In this document: positions 43,152 to 54,556 of the stretch, in pieces | Layout: each line of letters opens with the position of its first letter | How positions within the stretch are numbered: the first letter of the stretch is position 1 | Assembly (NCBI GenBank): GCA_026122225.1 | Contig: JANEZZ010003061.1 | Coordinates: forward strand, 1,860,001 to 1,924,000 | DNA length: 64,000 bases | Direction of reading: 5' to 3' | DNA from: Heloderma charlesbogerti | Taxonomy: Eukaryota; Chordata; Lepidosauria; Squamata; Helodermatidae | The notes under the pieces: model-generated | What the model saw: only the letters and a program-made list of their open reading frames with translations | What the model was told of the DNA's origin: nothing | Databases searched by the model: none | Translations under genes and position numbers: made by a program

Positions 43152-44630
43152 GGTAGGCTCATATGGAGATAGGTGATCCTATAAGATTGTTGACAGGCAA
43201 CATGAGCTCAGAATAACACATCAGCATTATCGTCCCTGACTTTGTGGATGGAATACTGAAGCACAGTAGCTCACATCACATAGTGCTTTCATGTCTGAGG
43301 CAAAAGTCGGATGTCTGACTTCTGACACTCGAGTTTCAGTAAATTATTTGACAGAAATTCAAGTTATTTCAGGGGTATTTGCAAAGAAAAATGACTTTTT
43401 CAATAGTGAGCAACGATGTGTCTCTCTCTGTGTGTGGGTATATAAAACACAGACACTCTTGTTAGTAGAGCCAGAGGTTGCTGAGTGATTTTGGATAGCA
43501 ATTGTGACTGAAAAGCCAGTGAAACAAACTCCCTGCAGGGGCTAGAAGGTTAACCATACTTTAGTAATGAAAGATGTTAGGCCTACATGCCCACCGCTTA
43601 TTGTGGCATAGTAGAAGAACTATGTTTGCTCATGTGCTCCAGGTTTCATGTTCTTAGCCATATTCGCAACAGCAAAAAAGAGGCTGTTTTTGGCAAGTGG
43701 CCTGTGAGGAGAGAAGGGAATTTCCTTAGAGCCATTAAAATACAAAAATTGTATTCTAGATTAATCATGGATGTCAGCTGTATTGGCATTAGTCCAAACC
43801 TTAAATCCCACCGCCACCACCAAATACATTACGCACTACAAATTCTTTCCCCATGGAACAGGAGCCCACCAAATGAGCGCTACAACTTTTGCTGCAGTAT
43901 TTAGACACCAAAGGATGCTGATTTGCAGGAACCCATAGTTGTTCCCCGTTCCCAGCCTCTTTTGCATAAATACATTAGTTTGGAAGAGGCTGCAGGGCAA
44001 CCATGGCCTAGAATCAGTATGTCTTTGGAAAATGAATCCACGCACTGTTCTGAATTGAAGTTTGCTTCATGAATTATCGTCCCTTAATTTTCCAGGATCT
44101 CACTGGTCTGAGCATTAAATGACTATGCATAAACTCAGTCAACCATTGTGTTTCATCAATAAGATTTTTGCTTTTTGACTGCCGCTTGTCCCTCTTCTGG
44201 CAGTCCCCTTTCTTGTTCCCCATAACAAACTAGTACACAGAATAGAAGGGTATTAATTCTTTCTGTGCTAACAGAAGGTTTTTTCTTCTTCCAGCAGGAA
44301 AGCAAAAGTTTAATCAAGGCTTAAAGGAGCAGGGGATGTAATAGCGTACCATGGGATCACATCTGTTACATCCAAATCCTGGCAGCAAAAGTAGACCAGA
44401 CTACTACACTAATTTGCAACAGTCAAATCAACATTTTCAACCTGGATTAATCCCAATTAGAAACAAATAGTCCTTTCAAATTGCAATTGGCTGGGATTTG
44501 AGCTATGTTTTAATACTTGTGCATTCCATTCTAACTATTACAAGAAGGTTGGTTTAAATCACACAGTGGCTATTACCATATTGTGAGCCATTCATATCCA
44601 GGCAGCTCACCACTTGTATCAGATGTTTAC
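43152..44630. other. Unassigned; possible conserved non-coding DNA
   Basis: High-complexity, AT-rich sequence without visible repeats or coding motifs. The 43590-43870 stretch is a candidate for comparative testing. Confidence 0.35.
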
Positions 44631-45003
44631 TAGGGATGGGGAGAAATTCATTCAATTTGCAGTTTAATGCAAACTTACCTAATTTCACACTTTTGAACTG
44701 CTATGTGAACTGAATCTCAGTTATTTGCACTTCTCCAAATTTTGCAGTGGAGTTCTCCAATCAAAATACATGTACAAAAAAAAATGCATACATTAGGGAA
44801 AATAACATTTAAAAATGCATTATATTAGGAAAAATGCTCGAAATAATGTCTGTGTTAGGCAAAAACGCATACAAAATGTACATATTGGGAGAAATGTGCA
44901 CAAAAATGCTTATGAGTTTTCACAGAAACTCTCAAAGTTTGGGGCAAACTGAATTTAAGATTGCAAAATGAGAAACTGAAATTGACAGATTCCTCCATCC
45001 CTA
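44631..45003. mobile_element. Old AT-rich hAT-like element (373 bp)
   Basis: It begins TAGGGATGGGGAGAAATTC and ends GATTCCTCCATCCCTA, so it has inverted termini. The flanks ATGTTTAC and ATTTTTTT match at five of eight positions. The interior repeats AAAAATGCAT-type units. It belongs with 46977 and 49590 as older AT-rich relatives that share the TAGGGATG end. Confidence 0.65.
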
Positions 45004-45831
45004 ATTTTTTTCCATGTCACTGCAAACAGCTAACAAAGGTTGCACTGACACGGGGGGTGGGAAGGGATTGAAATCCCACAGCATATAGGAAATGGTTTGC
45101 CATGGGGATTGAGATACAAGCAAATGCCTCTTCAGTGCCCCCCTCCCCCCCACACACACACCACAGTGTGCAAGAGTAGCTTTGGCAGAGGGCTTTTCCT
45201 GTTATGCAGCTCAGATGCTCACTCACCGCACAAACCCAACCAAACACAGAGGAATAGTAATGTGCAGCTGAGGTGTCTAAAGGAAGGGTTCCTATTGTTC
45301 TTCACATTAGGGGAGCTTAAAGAGCTTGTTGCCTGTGTCTCAGATCTTGCGGGTAGGAGGAACCTGTGGGGAGGAATCCTTGCTCAGTCGTGCAGCACAG
45401 AGTTTGCACGCTGTGGGGCACCTAGGAAACTTTAGGCCATGGAAGCACATGCCCCCCTTTCAGTTACCCTTGTGTATTATTTTAGTTGTGAAGCACCCAA
45501 GTAATGTTTCTTCTCGCCCAACCCACCATTTTTTGTGACCCTCTCAGCGAGCTTTGGCTATGAAATGCAATGAAATTCCATGCTTTACAACCGCTTCTGC
45601 ATTCCTCATATGTGAAAATGTTCGCCAACCCTGATTGAAAAAATAATTTATACTCCAAGCATGGGCACTTTTGCATTTTAGATTCACTTCAATCAAAATG
45701 GAGTTTGCTTTTGCTCTCGTGATGCCCTCATTGCCTGCCACTCTCTGGGTGGCCATTGGCGCAGGCTTGGCTGCAGGGCCCTGGACCTTGGCCCCAAGGG
45801 TTAGCCCTAGCTGCCCCACTATTTGCAGAAG
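45004..45831. other. Unassigned
   Basis: No gene recognised. A C/CA-rich run lies at about 45138-45165. Confidence 0.35.
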
Positions 45832-46065
45832 TAGGGATGTACGGATTCCTCACCATCCGTTCCAGTGGGGAATCTGCCTGGGACGGGGGGAGGCAATCTG
45901 TTCCTCCCGCCCCCCCAGAATCCTCTGGAGCGGCTCTGCTCCACAAGGATTCTGCGGAGTCAACCAGCTTGAGGGCCGCTTACCTGCTGGACCCGTCCCG
46001 TTCTCCTCCGCGCCGATCACCTTTAAAAAAAAAAAAAGGCGATCGGCAGGATGTGCCCATAGACT
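45832..46065 (+). mobile_element. Foldback-family element, left end only or degenerate
   Basis: It begins TAGGGATGTACGGATTCCTC, then a G-rich arm (GGGACGGGGGGAGGC) and CAGAATCCTCTGGAGCG, as in the left ends at 20646 and 28008. A GGCGATCGGC segment is present, but the TACGTA hairpin core and a recognisable right terminus are missing. Confidence 0.55.
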
Positions 46066-46976
46066 CATATGCAAACTAGAGCTGTAAATCTTGTGTATAA
46101 GTCTATGGACAAGATGCTGGCTAGGGCATGCTGGGAGTTGTAGGATTTTCTTTCTGTCTAGACATGCATAGGACTACATCCTTAGATACTGGGTTAGACA
46201 CAAAGCTAGCAGCTAGGGACCGAGAGCATGAGTGTTGTATATTTAAAGGGCTATGAAAGAGGTAATTAATAACAGTATTCAATAAGAGATGTATATGCAT
46301 TCTTTTCACTTTACTTGACTGCTTCATTTCATTCTTGGTTTTTCAATTCCCCAAACACATTTACTTGGAAGCAAGCCCTATTGATTTCAGTGCAGTATAT
46401 TTCCTGGCAAGTATGCTTAGGGTCACTGCCTTCATCTATTTGAACAATATAGTGTTTATTAACAGCCTCATTCTGCTCTCTTTCCTTGTGCAAGAAACTG
46501 GTACAGACCACCTGTTCTAAAATTAAATGCACACAGATATTTTTTCCTTCAGAGTCTCTATCAGCAAGCATTAATGAATCAAGATAGCATAGCACTAATA
46601 TCCTTAACCTCACTGAAATGTAATCCAGACATAACAGATGTAATTGGTTGGTGGCTCCAATGATCAGGGGATAGATCGAGGTGGGCACCACATGGCAGTC
46701 AGCCTAATTTCAAAAGCCTTCTGCATGCAGACATCTGGCAAGAGTGATCTGTTTCTTCCCTGGCAGCCTGCTGGGTGAGAAGGAAGAGGAAGAGGGAGGA
46801 AAGGAGGTGGCAGAAAGAGAAAAAGGGTGACCCTTTTCTTGGTTCTAACCCTGACTTCAGCTCCACCTACCACCAACATGCGGGCCCCAACAGATTACTC
46901 ATAAGGGAATGTGGCCCAAAACAGAAAGAAGGTTGCTCAGCCCTGATGCACAACTTGTTCTAGGTTGGGTGGCACT
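46066..46976. other. Unassigned, with purine-rich hAT-like segment
   Basis: Bases 46735-46945 contain GGAAGAGGAAGAGGG-type sequence and end near ggttgctcagccctgatg. Reverse-complemented, this reads CAGGGCTGAGCAACC, a hAT-like terminus. The rest has no visible feature. Confidence 0.35.
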
Positions 46977-47448
46977 TAGGGATGGAAGATTCTGTCCGTT
47001 TATGTTTCTTCTGCATTCACATTTGTTAAAGCTTAACAAATCCACCTAGAATATGAAGAAAAAAGCCAATTTTGGTAAATGCTGATCAAAAATGAACCGA
47101 GCCAAAATTCTCAACCATCTGCACTGACCAAATTCAGTAGGTACTTGCAGAGAGCCATGTTGTGCTTGCCTGCCATATAGATGTTAAAGAGGAGGAGCCT
47201 CTTAAGAAAAAAGAGGTGGCAACCCTAATCCAGTAGCACAAACGTGGAATGCACAGGTATTCAAACATAGACTTTTAAGAGCTAAGCACTCCAATCCCTG
47301 GGCCTGGTTAGATGAATCTGTTAGTTTTAGTTTCTCTCACATTCATTTAAAAAAACAAAAAACAAAAAACTCAAGTTCTTTCTATCCCAAATATGAAGAA
47401 ATTTTAGAATTTTGGTGAACTGAAATGAAATTATATCACCCATTCCTA
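46977..47448. mobile_element. Old AT-rich hAT-like element (472 bp)
   Basis: It begins TAGGGATGGAAGATTCTG and ends CACCCATTCCTA. The flanks GTGGCACT (46969-46976) and GCGGCAGT (47449-47456) match at six of eight positions, consistent with an aged 8-bp duplication. Confidence 0.62.
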
Positions 47449-47499
47449 GCGGCAGTCCCACTGAAATATCAGATTTTCAGCTGTGCTCCTGGACATGGC

Positions 47500-47877
47500 A
47501 CTGCTCCTAGAGGCCAGGGTGGTCTTTTTACCAGCTTCAGCTGGTGTGCCTGGCCTCAGTCATGTTGAACCAGGCTTCAGTCATTCATGCCCTAATTACA
47601 TCCAAGTTAGATTACCACCATGCTCTCTACTTGCAGCTGCCTTTGAAAACAGTCCAGAAACTTCCGTTAGTTCAAAATGAAACCAACAGGGTTTTGACTA
47701 GAGCTCGCAGACTGAATCATATAAGTTGGATGTTATGTCATTGAACTTATATGATTCATTACCTCTTTGTTTCTGGGCTCAATTCAAAGTGATGATGTAA
47801 AGCTCTTAAAAGCCTAAGAGGCTATCTTAAGAATAGCCTTCTCCCACATGAACTTGCGTGAGTGTTAAGATCAGCAT
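47500..47877 (+). mobile_element. L2 fragment, decayed
   Basis: The frame from 47544 reads VIHALITSKLDYHHALYLQL and PLKTVQKLPLVQNETNRVLT, matching the VHALVSSRLDYCNGLYVGLP region of the intact L2 protein. It lacks the L2 tail and stops where the foldback element at 47886 begins. Confidence 0.75.
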
Positions 47878-47885
47878 CCAAATTG

Positions 47886-49570
47886 TAGGGATGTACGATA
47901 GTCACTTACCTTTTAACGAAATGTGATTCGAGGTGGGGGGGAGGCGCTCCGTCCCTCCCCCCGAACTTCTGGCCGGGGGGGGGAGGTGCTTCGTCCCTCC
48001 CCTCCCGAATCCTGGCCGGCTGGGTCCGCAAATGGTGGCGGCCGTAGCCGCCGCCGTTTGCATCCCTTCATTCACCCGTGATAGGCTACGTAAATGTTAA
48101 CATAGCCTATCATGGCTGACTAAAAAAACAAAACAAAACGCGCATACTCAAATGGCGGCGCCCATGGGTGCCGCCATTTGCGTTCCTTATTTTGGCATGT
48201 CTAGTCTATGTAAACATTTACGTAGACTACGGCGAAAATAAGGAGAACGCAAATAGCGTAGACGCTATGCTATTTGCGTTCCCCTTATTTTTGCCGTAGT
48301 CTATGTAAATGTTTATGTAGACTAGACATGCCAAAATAAGGAATGCAAATGGCAGTGCCCATGGGCGCCGCCATTTCCATACGCGTGGGGGTTTTTTGTT
48401 TTTTGTTTTACTCAGCTGTGATAGGCTACGTAAACATTTACGTAGCCTATCACGGTATTTTTTTAAAATCTAGCCGTGATAGGCTACGTAAATCTTTACG
48501 TAGCCTATCACGTTTTGTTTTGTTTTTTTACTGGAAATGGCTGCCGCCGCTGAACCACCGCCGAACTGCCGCCGGAGCCGCCGCCGCCAGGAAGATTCGC
48601 CGAAAGTAAGTCCCGTCCCGGGGGGACTGGGAGGGGCAGACCGTTTGGCCACCGATTTCGGGGGGCCGAATGCGCTGGCATTCGGCCTCCTCTAGATGTA
48701 CGAAAGTCACTTACCTTTTAACGAAATGTGATTCGAGGTGGGGGGGAGGCGCTCCGTCCCTCCCCTGAAATTCTGCCTGGGGGGAGGCTCTCCGTCCCTC
48801 CCCCCTGACATTCTGGCTGGGGGGGAGGCTCTCCGTCCCTTCCCACCGAAATTCTGGCCGGGGGGGAGGCACTCCGTCCCTCCCCTCCCAAATCCTGGCT
48901 GGCCGGGTCCGCAAATGGCAGCGGCTGTAGCTGCCACCGTTTGCGTCCCTGCAGTCAGCCATGATAGGCTATGTAAATCTTTATGTAGCCTATCATGGCT
49001 GAGTGAAAAAACCCAAAAAACAAAACACGCGTACGCAAATGGCGTAGACGCTGCGCTATTTGCGTTCCCCTTATTTTCGCCGTAGTCTACGTAAATGTTT
49101 ACGTAGACTAGATGTGCCAAAATAAGGAACGCAAATGGCGGCGCCCATGGGCGCCGCCATTTGCGTATGCGTGGTTTTTTGTTTTTGTTTTTACTCAGCC
49201 GTGATAGGCTACGTAAACATTTACGTAGCCTATCACGGTATTTTTAAAAAATCTTGCCGTGATAGGCTACGTAAATCTTTACGTAGCCTATCACGTTGTT
49301 TTTTTTTAACTTGGAAATGGTGGCGGCGGCAGCTGGTCGGAAGACCCGCTGCTGCCGCCACCACTGAACCGCTGCCGAACCGCTGCCGGAGCCGCCGCCG
49401 CCGCCAGGGAGATTCGCCCAAGGTAAGTCCCGTCCCGGGGGGGGCGGGGGGGCAGACCATTTCGCCACCGATTTCTGGGGGCCGAATGTGCTGGCATTCG
49501 GCCTCCCTGAGATTCGTGGCAAAATTCTCTGACATCCCTAGATTCGTGATGAAATTCTCTGACATCCCTA
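47886..49570 (+). mobile_element. Tandem (dimeric) foldback hAT-like element (1685 bp)
   Basis: A single pair of perfect 8-bp duplications, CCAAATTG (47878-47885 and 49571-49578), encloses two foldback units. Unit one starts TAGGGATGTACGATAG at 47886. It loses its last 30-odd bases at about 48690, where unit two begins (TAGATGTACGAAAG, lacking the usual GG). Unit two ends CTGACATCCCTA at 49540, and the last 30 bp are then repeated (49541-49570). Each unit has G-rich minisatellite arms, TAGGCTACGTAAA hairpins and ATGGCGGCGCC-type hairpins; unit one retains more of the AGTCTACG modules than unit two. AAGGTAAGT lies near the right end at 49420-49428. Confidence 0.9.
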
Positions 49571-49589
49571 CCAAATTGTTCTTTGTGTC

Positions 49590-50050
49590 TATGGATGTCA
49601 GAGAAATCTGCAATGGAATCAAGTGAGTTTGGATTTCTATGAATCTGGCCCACAGATTCTGCAGTGGACTGGCTTTTCCTGAGTCTCATGGATTCTGAAG
49701 ACTTGTTGGCCAGGTTTTTTTTACTTTCTGGAATTTTACACAAATTTAACTGTAGAAAAATCCTGTAAGAGAAAGCAACAACACTGGCTGAAAATGCACA
49801 TTTCTCCCATAGGTTAAAGCATGAAAATGCAGATTGGTGGGGGTTTGCACATTTTGGGATGAATTGTGCATTTGAGGGAAATTTGCATAGTTTTGCAACT
49901 GCAAATTTGCACAAATGTGAATTTGTGCAAATTCAGGAAATAGGAAAAAATCCAATTCAGTTAATTAGCAGATAATTGAATGAACAACACCTGACAATCT
50001 ACAAAATGCAATGCAGACAGAACAGATTTTACGAAATCTGTACATCCCTA
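49590..50050. mobile_element. Old AT-rich hAT-like element (461 bp)
   Basis: It begins TATGGATGTCAGAGAAATC and ends GAAATCTGTACATCCCTA. The flanks TTTGTGTC (49582-49589) and CCTGTGTC (50051-50058) match at six of eight positions. The interior shares a series of segments with 19445-19667 in opposite orientation. Confidence 0.65.
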
Positions 50051-50058
50051 CCTGTGTC

Positions 50059-50370
50059 CTATCATCATTATCAGAGATATGATGGGCAGCCATGAAAGAC
50101 AGACTCTTCTCTGTGATGTGGTGACTAGATTGTCTTCGGAGGAGATCTGGGAGGTTTGTTGTCTGCTGGTGTTTAGACAGGCAGACAGTTACAACCTTCT
50201 TGTTCCATCAGGTTTTTAATCTTTGATGGCTTCTATGGTGTATTGATGTAGCTATGTTCCTGCTCATATGATGTTTAACTGTGATTGTAATGCTTTCATT
50301 GTTGTATTACTGATTGTTTTAACTATTGTTAACCACTATTGTTTACCACTTTAACCAGTAACAGGTTAAG
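50059..50370 (+). mobile_element. Probable decayed L2 3' end
   Basis: Sequence such as gacagactcttctctgtgat and ttccatcaggtttttaatct resembles the L2 'RAFSVVAP...F' C-terminus and 3' UTR, but is too diverged for certainty. Confidence 0.35.
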
Positions 50371-50584
50371 GGAGCAATCCTATGACCACTAGTCAGCAGC
50401 TAGATGGCTACAGGATATGTGGTTTTCTGGGAACTGACCTTCCCCACCTTCTGTGCTGGCTCACAGGCAGCAGCGCGGAATGGCCCTATGCTCCGTGCTT
50501 GGAAGAGAAGCATGGAGTGGCCAAAATGGGGCATTCTGGGGGGCATTCCAGGGCAGGGAAGGCAGAAATGCCACAGCTAGACAG

Positions 50585-50765
50585 CTGAAATCAGCAGTAT
50601 GCCTATGTACACCAGTTGCTGGGGAACATGGGTGGGAGGGTGCTGTTGCACTCATGTCCTGCTTGTGGGTTTTCCATTGGAAGCTGGTTAGCCACTGTAT
50701 GAACAGAATGCTGGATGGACCCTTGGTCTGATCCGGCATGGCTCTTCTTCTGTCCTTATGTCGAA
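50585..50765 (+). mobile_element. CR1 3' end (second subfamily)
   Basis: It contains gtatgcctatgtacaccagt, gttgctggggaacatgggtg and ggacccttggtctgatccgg, matching the 3' UTR of 40540-41468. It is strongly 5'-truncated. Confidence 0.88.
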
Positions 50766-52817
50766 TATAATCCATAGAAAAGCAGAATATAAATACAGCC
50801 TTCAGATATTCACTGAAGAAGGGTTTATTTATTTATTTGCAAGTATTTATGAACTGCCTACTTCTAAAGATTTCAAAGTGGTATACACAAATAATAAAAA
50901 CATAAAAGACCAATACATAATAATATATTATATCTAAATAAGATGGAACACTACACTATTCAGGGAAGACATGCAGAAACAGATGGGACTTCAACATCCA
51001 CCTAAAAATAAGAAGTGTTGGTGCATGTCTAATCTGAGGGAAGATTAGTCCTTATAGTGGGTGCCACTATGCTAAATGCCCTGTTCTCAACTACTGCAAA
51101 GCAGACCTCAAGTATAGGAGGGCTGCACCAGGTGACCTAAAGGGTCAAATGGGTCTACAGGGGAGAAGGTGGTCTCTTAGGTAACAAGGTCCCAAGTTGT
51201 TCTGGCCCCGGTAGTAAATAGGCACCCCAGTGCAGTTTCTTCAGCAGAGGTGTCATATGCTGCCGAAAAGTCACCTCATTCAGCAAGGGTTAACTGGAAG
51301 TGTGGAGGAAGCCAGGAATGTGGCATCCATCCACAGCCGATCCACTCCTGACCACCCTGTGTTGACAAGGAAGCTCTGCAAAGTGTGAAGGTCTAAGTGT
51401 GTTTGGCGGAATGTGGGTGCCCTGCTCCACACAACCCAGAACCCTGGCTTATTAGGATTTCCAATTGCATGGGGTTCTGTAACTGCATTCAGCCAAATGC
51501 TGTTACAGTGCCCTTTGCAGACCTTCTGAGTCAACATGGGGAGGTTGGAAGTGGACAGGCTGGGGCCTGACGCATGTCTCCGGCTGCTTTCATGCTGACA
51601 GTTAGCTTCTCTTTGGCTAACTTCTGAAGAGGGCTATACTGAAATTCTAAATAAACAATAACAGGGCTTATTTTGAATCAGGTTCCAACTGTTCATAGCC
51701 CTTGTACCTGTTTTCAAGGCCAGGGCTTAGGCTAAGGACTTCTGAAATAATAATGAAGACAGTATTCCTGGCCTGATCATGTGCAGAGCGTCATTCCATC
51801 ACCACAAGGTAACCACAGCCACGCATCTAGGGAGAAGGCTTGCAGGCCTGAAGGTGTGAGGTTTAGGAAGGCTCAAACCCACCCGCGCTCTACCCTGTTT
51901 TAGAAACCAAACCTAATATTAGTTAAAATGTCAAAGGAACATTAGAAAGGAAATATGTACGTCCCATTTTGTCCCTTGTCCAATCCAGCATTGTCCTGCC
52001 AAGCCAGGAACACCTCGTTGTGCTTGGCTTGGCGTAAGGCTGTTATTGGCACTGAAAAATAATTATGTAGACGGCATAAACATAATATTTCTCCCTTTCC
52101 CTTTAGTGGCTTTTCATTCCTATCTCATGGATATATTGCAGATCACTTGAGAAGTAAATGCCTCATGATCGGGTATTGTATTGTGAATGCCAAGCTACAC
52201 AGAAGCAGCCAAAATGTTTAGAAAGAGTATATTAGGCTTGCTTCTAAGAGCCTGGAATGGCATTTGCTCGCATTCATCTCTTGTTGCATTTGTTTTTCCC
52301 TCTCTTCCCCCTCCATCTGTTCCCTTCTGCCTTGGGGCAAGACACTGAGTGTACTGCTTGTGAAACCCTATAGCAGCAGCAGCTAGAGTAATATACTACA
52401 AGACTAGGTGAATTCCTACTGTGATTACTAATAATCAAATAAATAATAAATATATTTAATAAATACGTTTATTGTATAAGGTTCAGTAGACAAGAAGTAT
52501 TTAGCTGACATAATATACCTAGGCATCAGCAAGACTTTTGACTAGTTCTTTGTGATGTTCCACTAGATAACAAAAGAAATGTGGGTTAGAAGGAACGGCC
52601 TAAAGTGGAAATGCAGTTGCTGCATTGGGGTGGGGTAACCCCATAAAAAGGGAAGGAATAGTTGGAAAGTCTGGTGTGACTTACAGCAGAGTTGGTTTAT
52701 ATAGAAAAAAGCATGGGATCACAGCATTTAGTAATGGAGACAATAAATGCAGGCTAGAGCCAGTTCAAAGGAAGTTCAAATCAACTTACTTTATTAGTGC
52801 TTTTATACACATCATCA
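50766..52817. other. Unassigned; unclassified repeat and possible conserved DNA
   Basis: Bases 50817-51260 have a tttatttatttatttgcaag head and are organised like 33013-33279. Bases 51840-52340 are of high complexity and not visibly repetitive. No coding exon was recognised. Confidence 0.35.
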
Positions 52818-52988
52818 GAGAAGCTGGATGTGCCCGATGTTGTCTGATCTCAGCTGCTAAGCAGGGTCAGCCCTGGTCAGTACTTGGATGGGAGACTGCC
52901 TGAGAATCAGACTTCCTGCACTGAGCAGGAGGTTTGACTCGATGGTCTTGTAGGTCCCTTCCAACCCTGTGATTCTATGATTCTATAA
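52818..52988 (+). mobile_element. 5S-rRNA-headed SINE with CR1 tail
   Basis: Bases 52829-52911 resemble eukaryotic 5S rRNA: gcccgatgttgtctgatctc, gctaagcagggtcagccctg, and a well-kept C-box TGGATGGGAGAC at 52885-52896 (RNA polymerase III internal promoter). From about 52912 the sequence switches to a CR1 3' end (ggtttgactcgatggtcttg, tcccttccaaccctgtgatt) and ends in CR1 octamers. A 5S gene would stop near the switch, so this is a chimeric SINE that probably uses CR1 machinery. Confidence 0.85.
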
Positions 52989-53025
52989 GGCTAACACTGA
53001 CTACAAGCCTGCCCTAACTCTGGGT

Positions 53026-53624
53026 TAGGGATGTTGGAGAATTCTGCCACGGACTCCAGTGAGGCCGGATTCTAAAGAATCTGCCCCCCTGGTATCCGTG
53101 GCGGAACGGCCTCCCCCCCGCCATGCCCTACAATCCCACCCCGGAATGGACCTACCTGACGGCAGATGCGGTGGCGGCTCCGGCTCGTCTCCAGCCGCTG
53201 CCGGGCTGCTGCGGCCACAAATGGCGGCCATCGTAGGGACCGCCATTTGTGTCCTTGCATTAAACCGTGATAAGCTACGTAAGTATTTACGTAGCCTATC
53301 ACGGCAAAAGGCAGGGACGCAAATGGCGGCCGCTATGCCATTTGTGTCCCTGCCTTTTGCCATGATAGGCTAGGTAAATACTTATGTAGCCTATCACGGC
53401 TTAATGCAAGGACACAATGGTGGCCGCTATGACGGCCGCCATTTGCAGCCGCAGCAGCCCAGCCGCAGCCAGAAGTCCGGTTGCGGCCGGCCCCGGCCAG
53501 CGGCTCCATGGCCTTGCCGCGGACCGGAGCCAGCTGGGGACAATTCCACGGGGAGGGACGGATAGCCTCCCCACCACCACCGAAGCCCCGGACTGGAACC
53601 AGGTAAGGGATTCGTACATCCCTA
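53026..53624 (-). mobile_element. Foldback hAT-like element, short form (599 bp)
   Basis: It starts TAGGGATGTTGGAGAATTC and ends CGTACATCCCTA, with perfect duplications CTCTGGGT at 53018-53025 and 53625-53632. The central hairpin is GACGCAAATGGCGGC... /GCCATTTGTGTCC at about 53317-53351. It is flanked by TACGTAAGTATTTACGTA and GTAAATACTTATGTA palindromes, then by CAAATGGCGGC hairpins. A donor-like CAGGTAAGG lies at 53600-53608, and CTACCTG lies near 53151. Confidence 0.92.
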
Positions 53625-53667
53625 CTCTGGGTTCATGACAGTAAGTGAGTGAAGGCATGAGATATAG

Positions 53668-53707
53668 TTCCTTCCTTCCTTCCTTCCTTCCTTCCTTCCC
53701 TCCTTCC
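53668..53707. repeat. (TTCC)n microsatellite
   Basis: About nine tandem TTCC units, with slight variation at the right end. Confidence 0.93.
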
Positions 53708-54459
53708 GGGACAGAGCTGCACAGCACTTGTGACTGACGCAGAGGATGAAGAAGGAAGAGGAAAGGGAAGGAACAGGAAATGGGAACTGATCACGCTACA
53801 GGACATTCTCTATTGCCCCCTAGTGTTTGGAAGCATGTCGAGTTGTTCCTATTACTCAACAGGAATATTAAGGAATGTTAGAAAGAGACATTCAGCACTG
53901 TTGGACTGAAGCACATGGATTGAGATTGCATATAGTGCTGTGTAATATCTGTATCAAAGAGGGAGCAGATAATATATTTAGTATATTTGTGGATGATACA
54001 AAATATGCAGGATTGCAAACACTTTGGAGAATAGGCTAAAAGACTTTATCTTGTTATTATGATTATATACTAGAAAGCTGAGCATACAGCAACAATAGGA
54101 AATTCAAAAATATGAAGGATACAAAAGGAGAGTAAGATAAGGTATGCCTGATTAGAGAGGTTCCAGAGGGATAGCATTGTTAGGTCTATTGCAGCAAAAA
54201 CAATAAAAATTCTCGAAACAACTTAAAGACTGACAAATCTACTATGGCATAAACTTTCAATACATTCCACTTTATCAGAAACATGAAGAGTTATCCTCAA
54301 TTGGCAGATATGCAGTGGGTGTAGAATAAATGTAAACAGTGGGGTTAACTAGCAATAAAATGCAAAACACAGTCTGTGATAATTCAATTAAAGCTTAAAA
54401 GTATGCAAAATATGCTCGGTGACCATTCATAGCAGCAGTATTGCTAAAAAATATGTATG
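53708..54459. other. Unassigned, with LINE-like remnants
   Basis: Bases 53960-54060 translate roughly as IFVDDTKYAGLQ, suggestive of a decayed RT FADD region. Bases 54177-54300 (acttaaagactgacaaatct, tggcataaactttcaataca) resemble a widespread reptilian repeat, which I cannot name confidently. Confidence 0.35.
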
Positions 54460-54556
54460 CCAACAATAAATAGTTCTTTAAATATATCAGAAGCAGAAAA
54501 CCACCTGGGGAGGCAGTTGGACCATTGGATGACAATGGAGTTAAAGGAGTACTAAA

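Noticed and set aside
45832..46065. A complete foldback element
   Set aside because: Only the left end and G-rich arm are recognisable. The right terminus and target duplication are absent, so it was reported as partial.
47935..48900. CRISPR-like array from regularly spaced repeats
   Set aside because: The repeats are inverted as well as direct, spacers are not unique, the context is a eukaryotic transposon, and no cas genes are present.
52829..52911. 5S rRNA gene
   Set aside because: It lacks the 5' start and the 3' T-run terminator at the right distance, and continues into a CR1 tail. It is better explained as a SINE.
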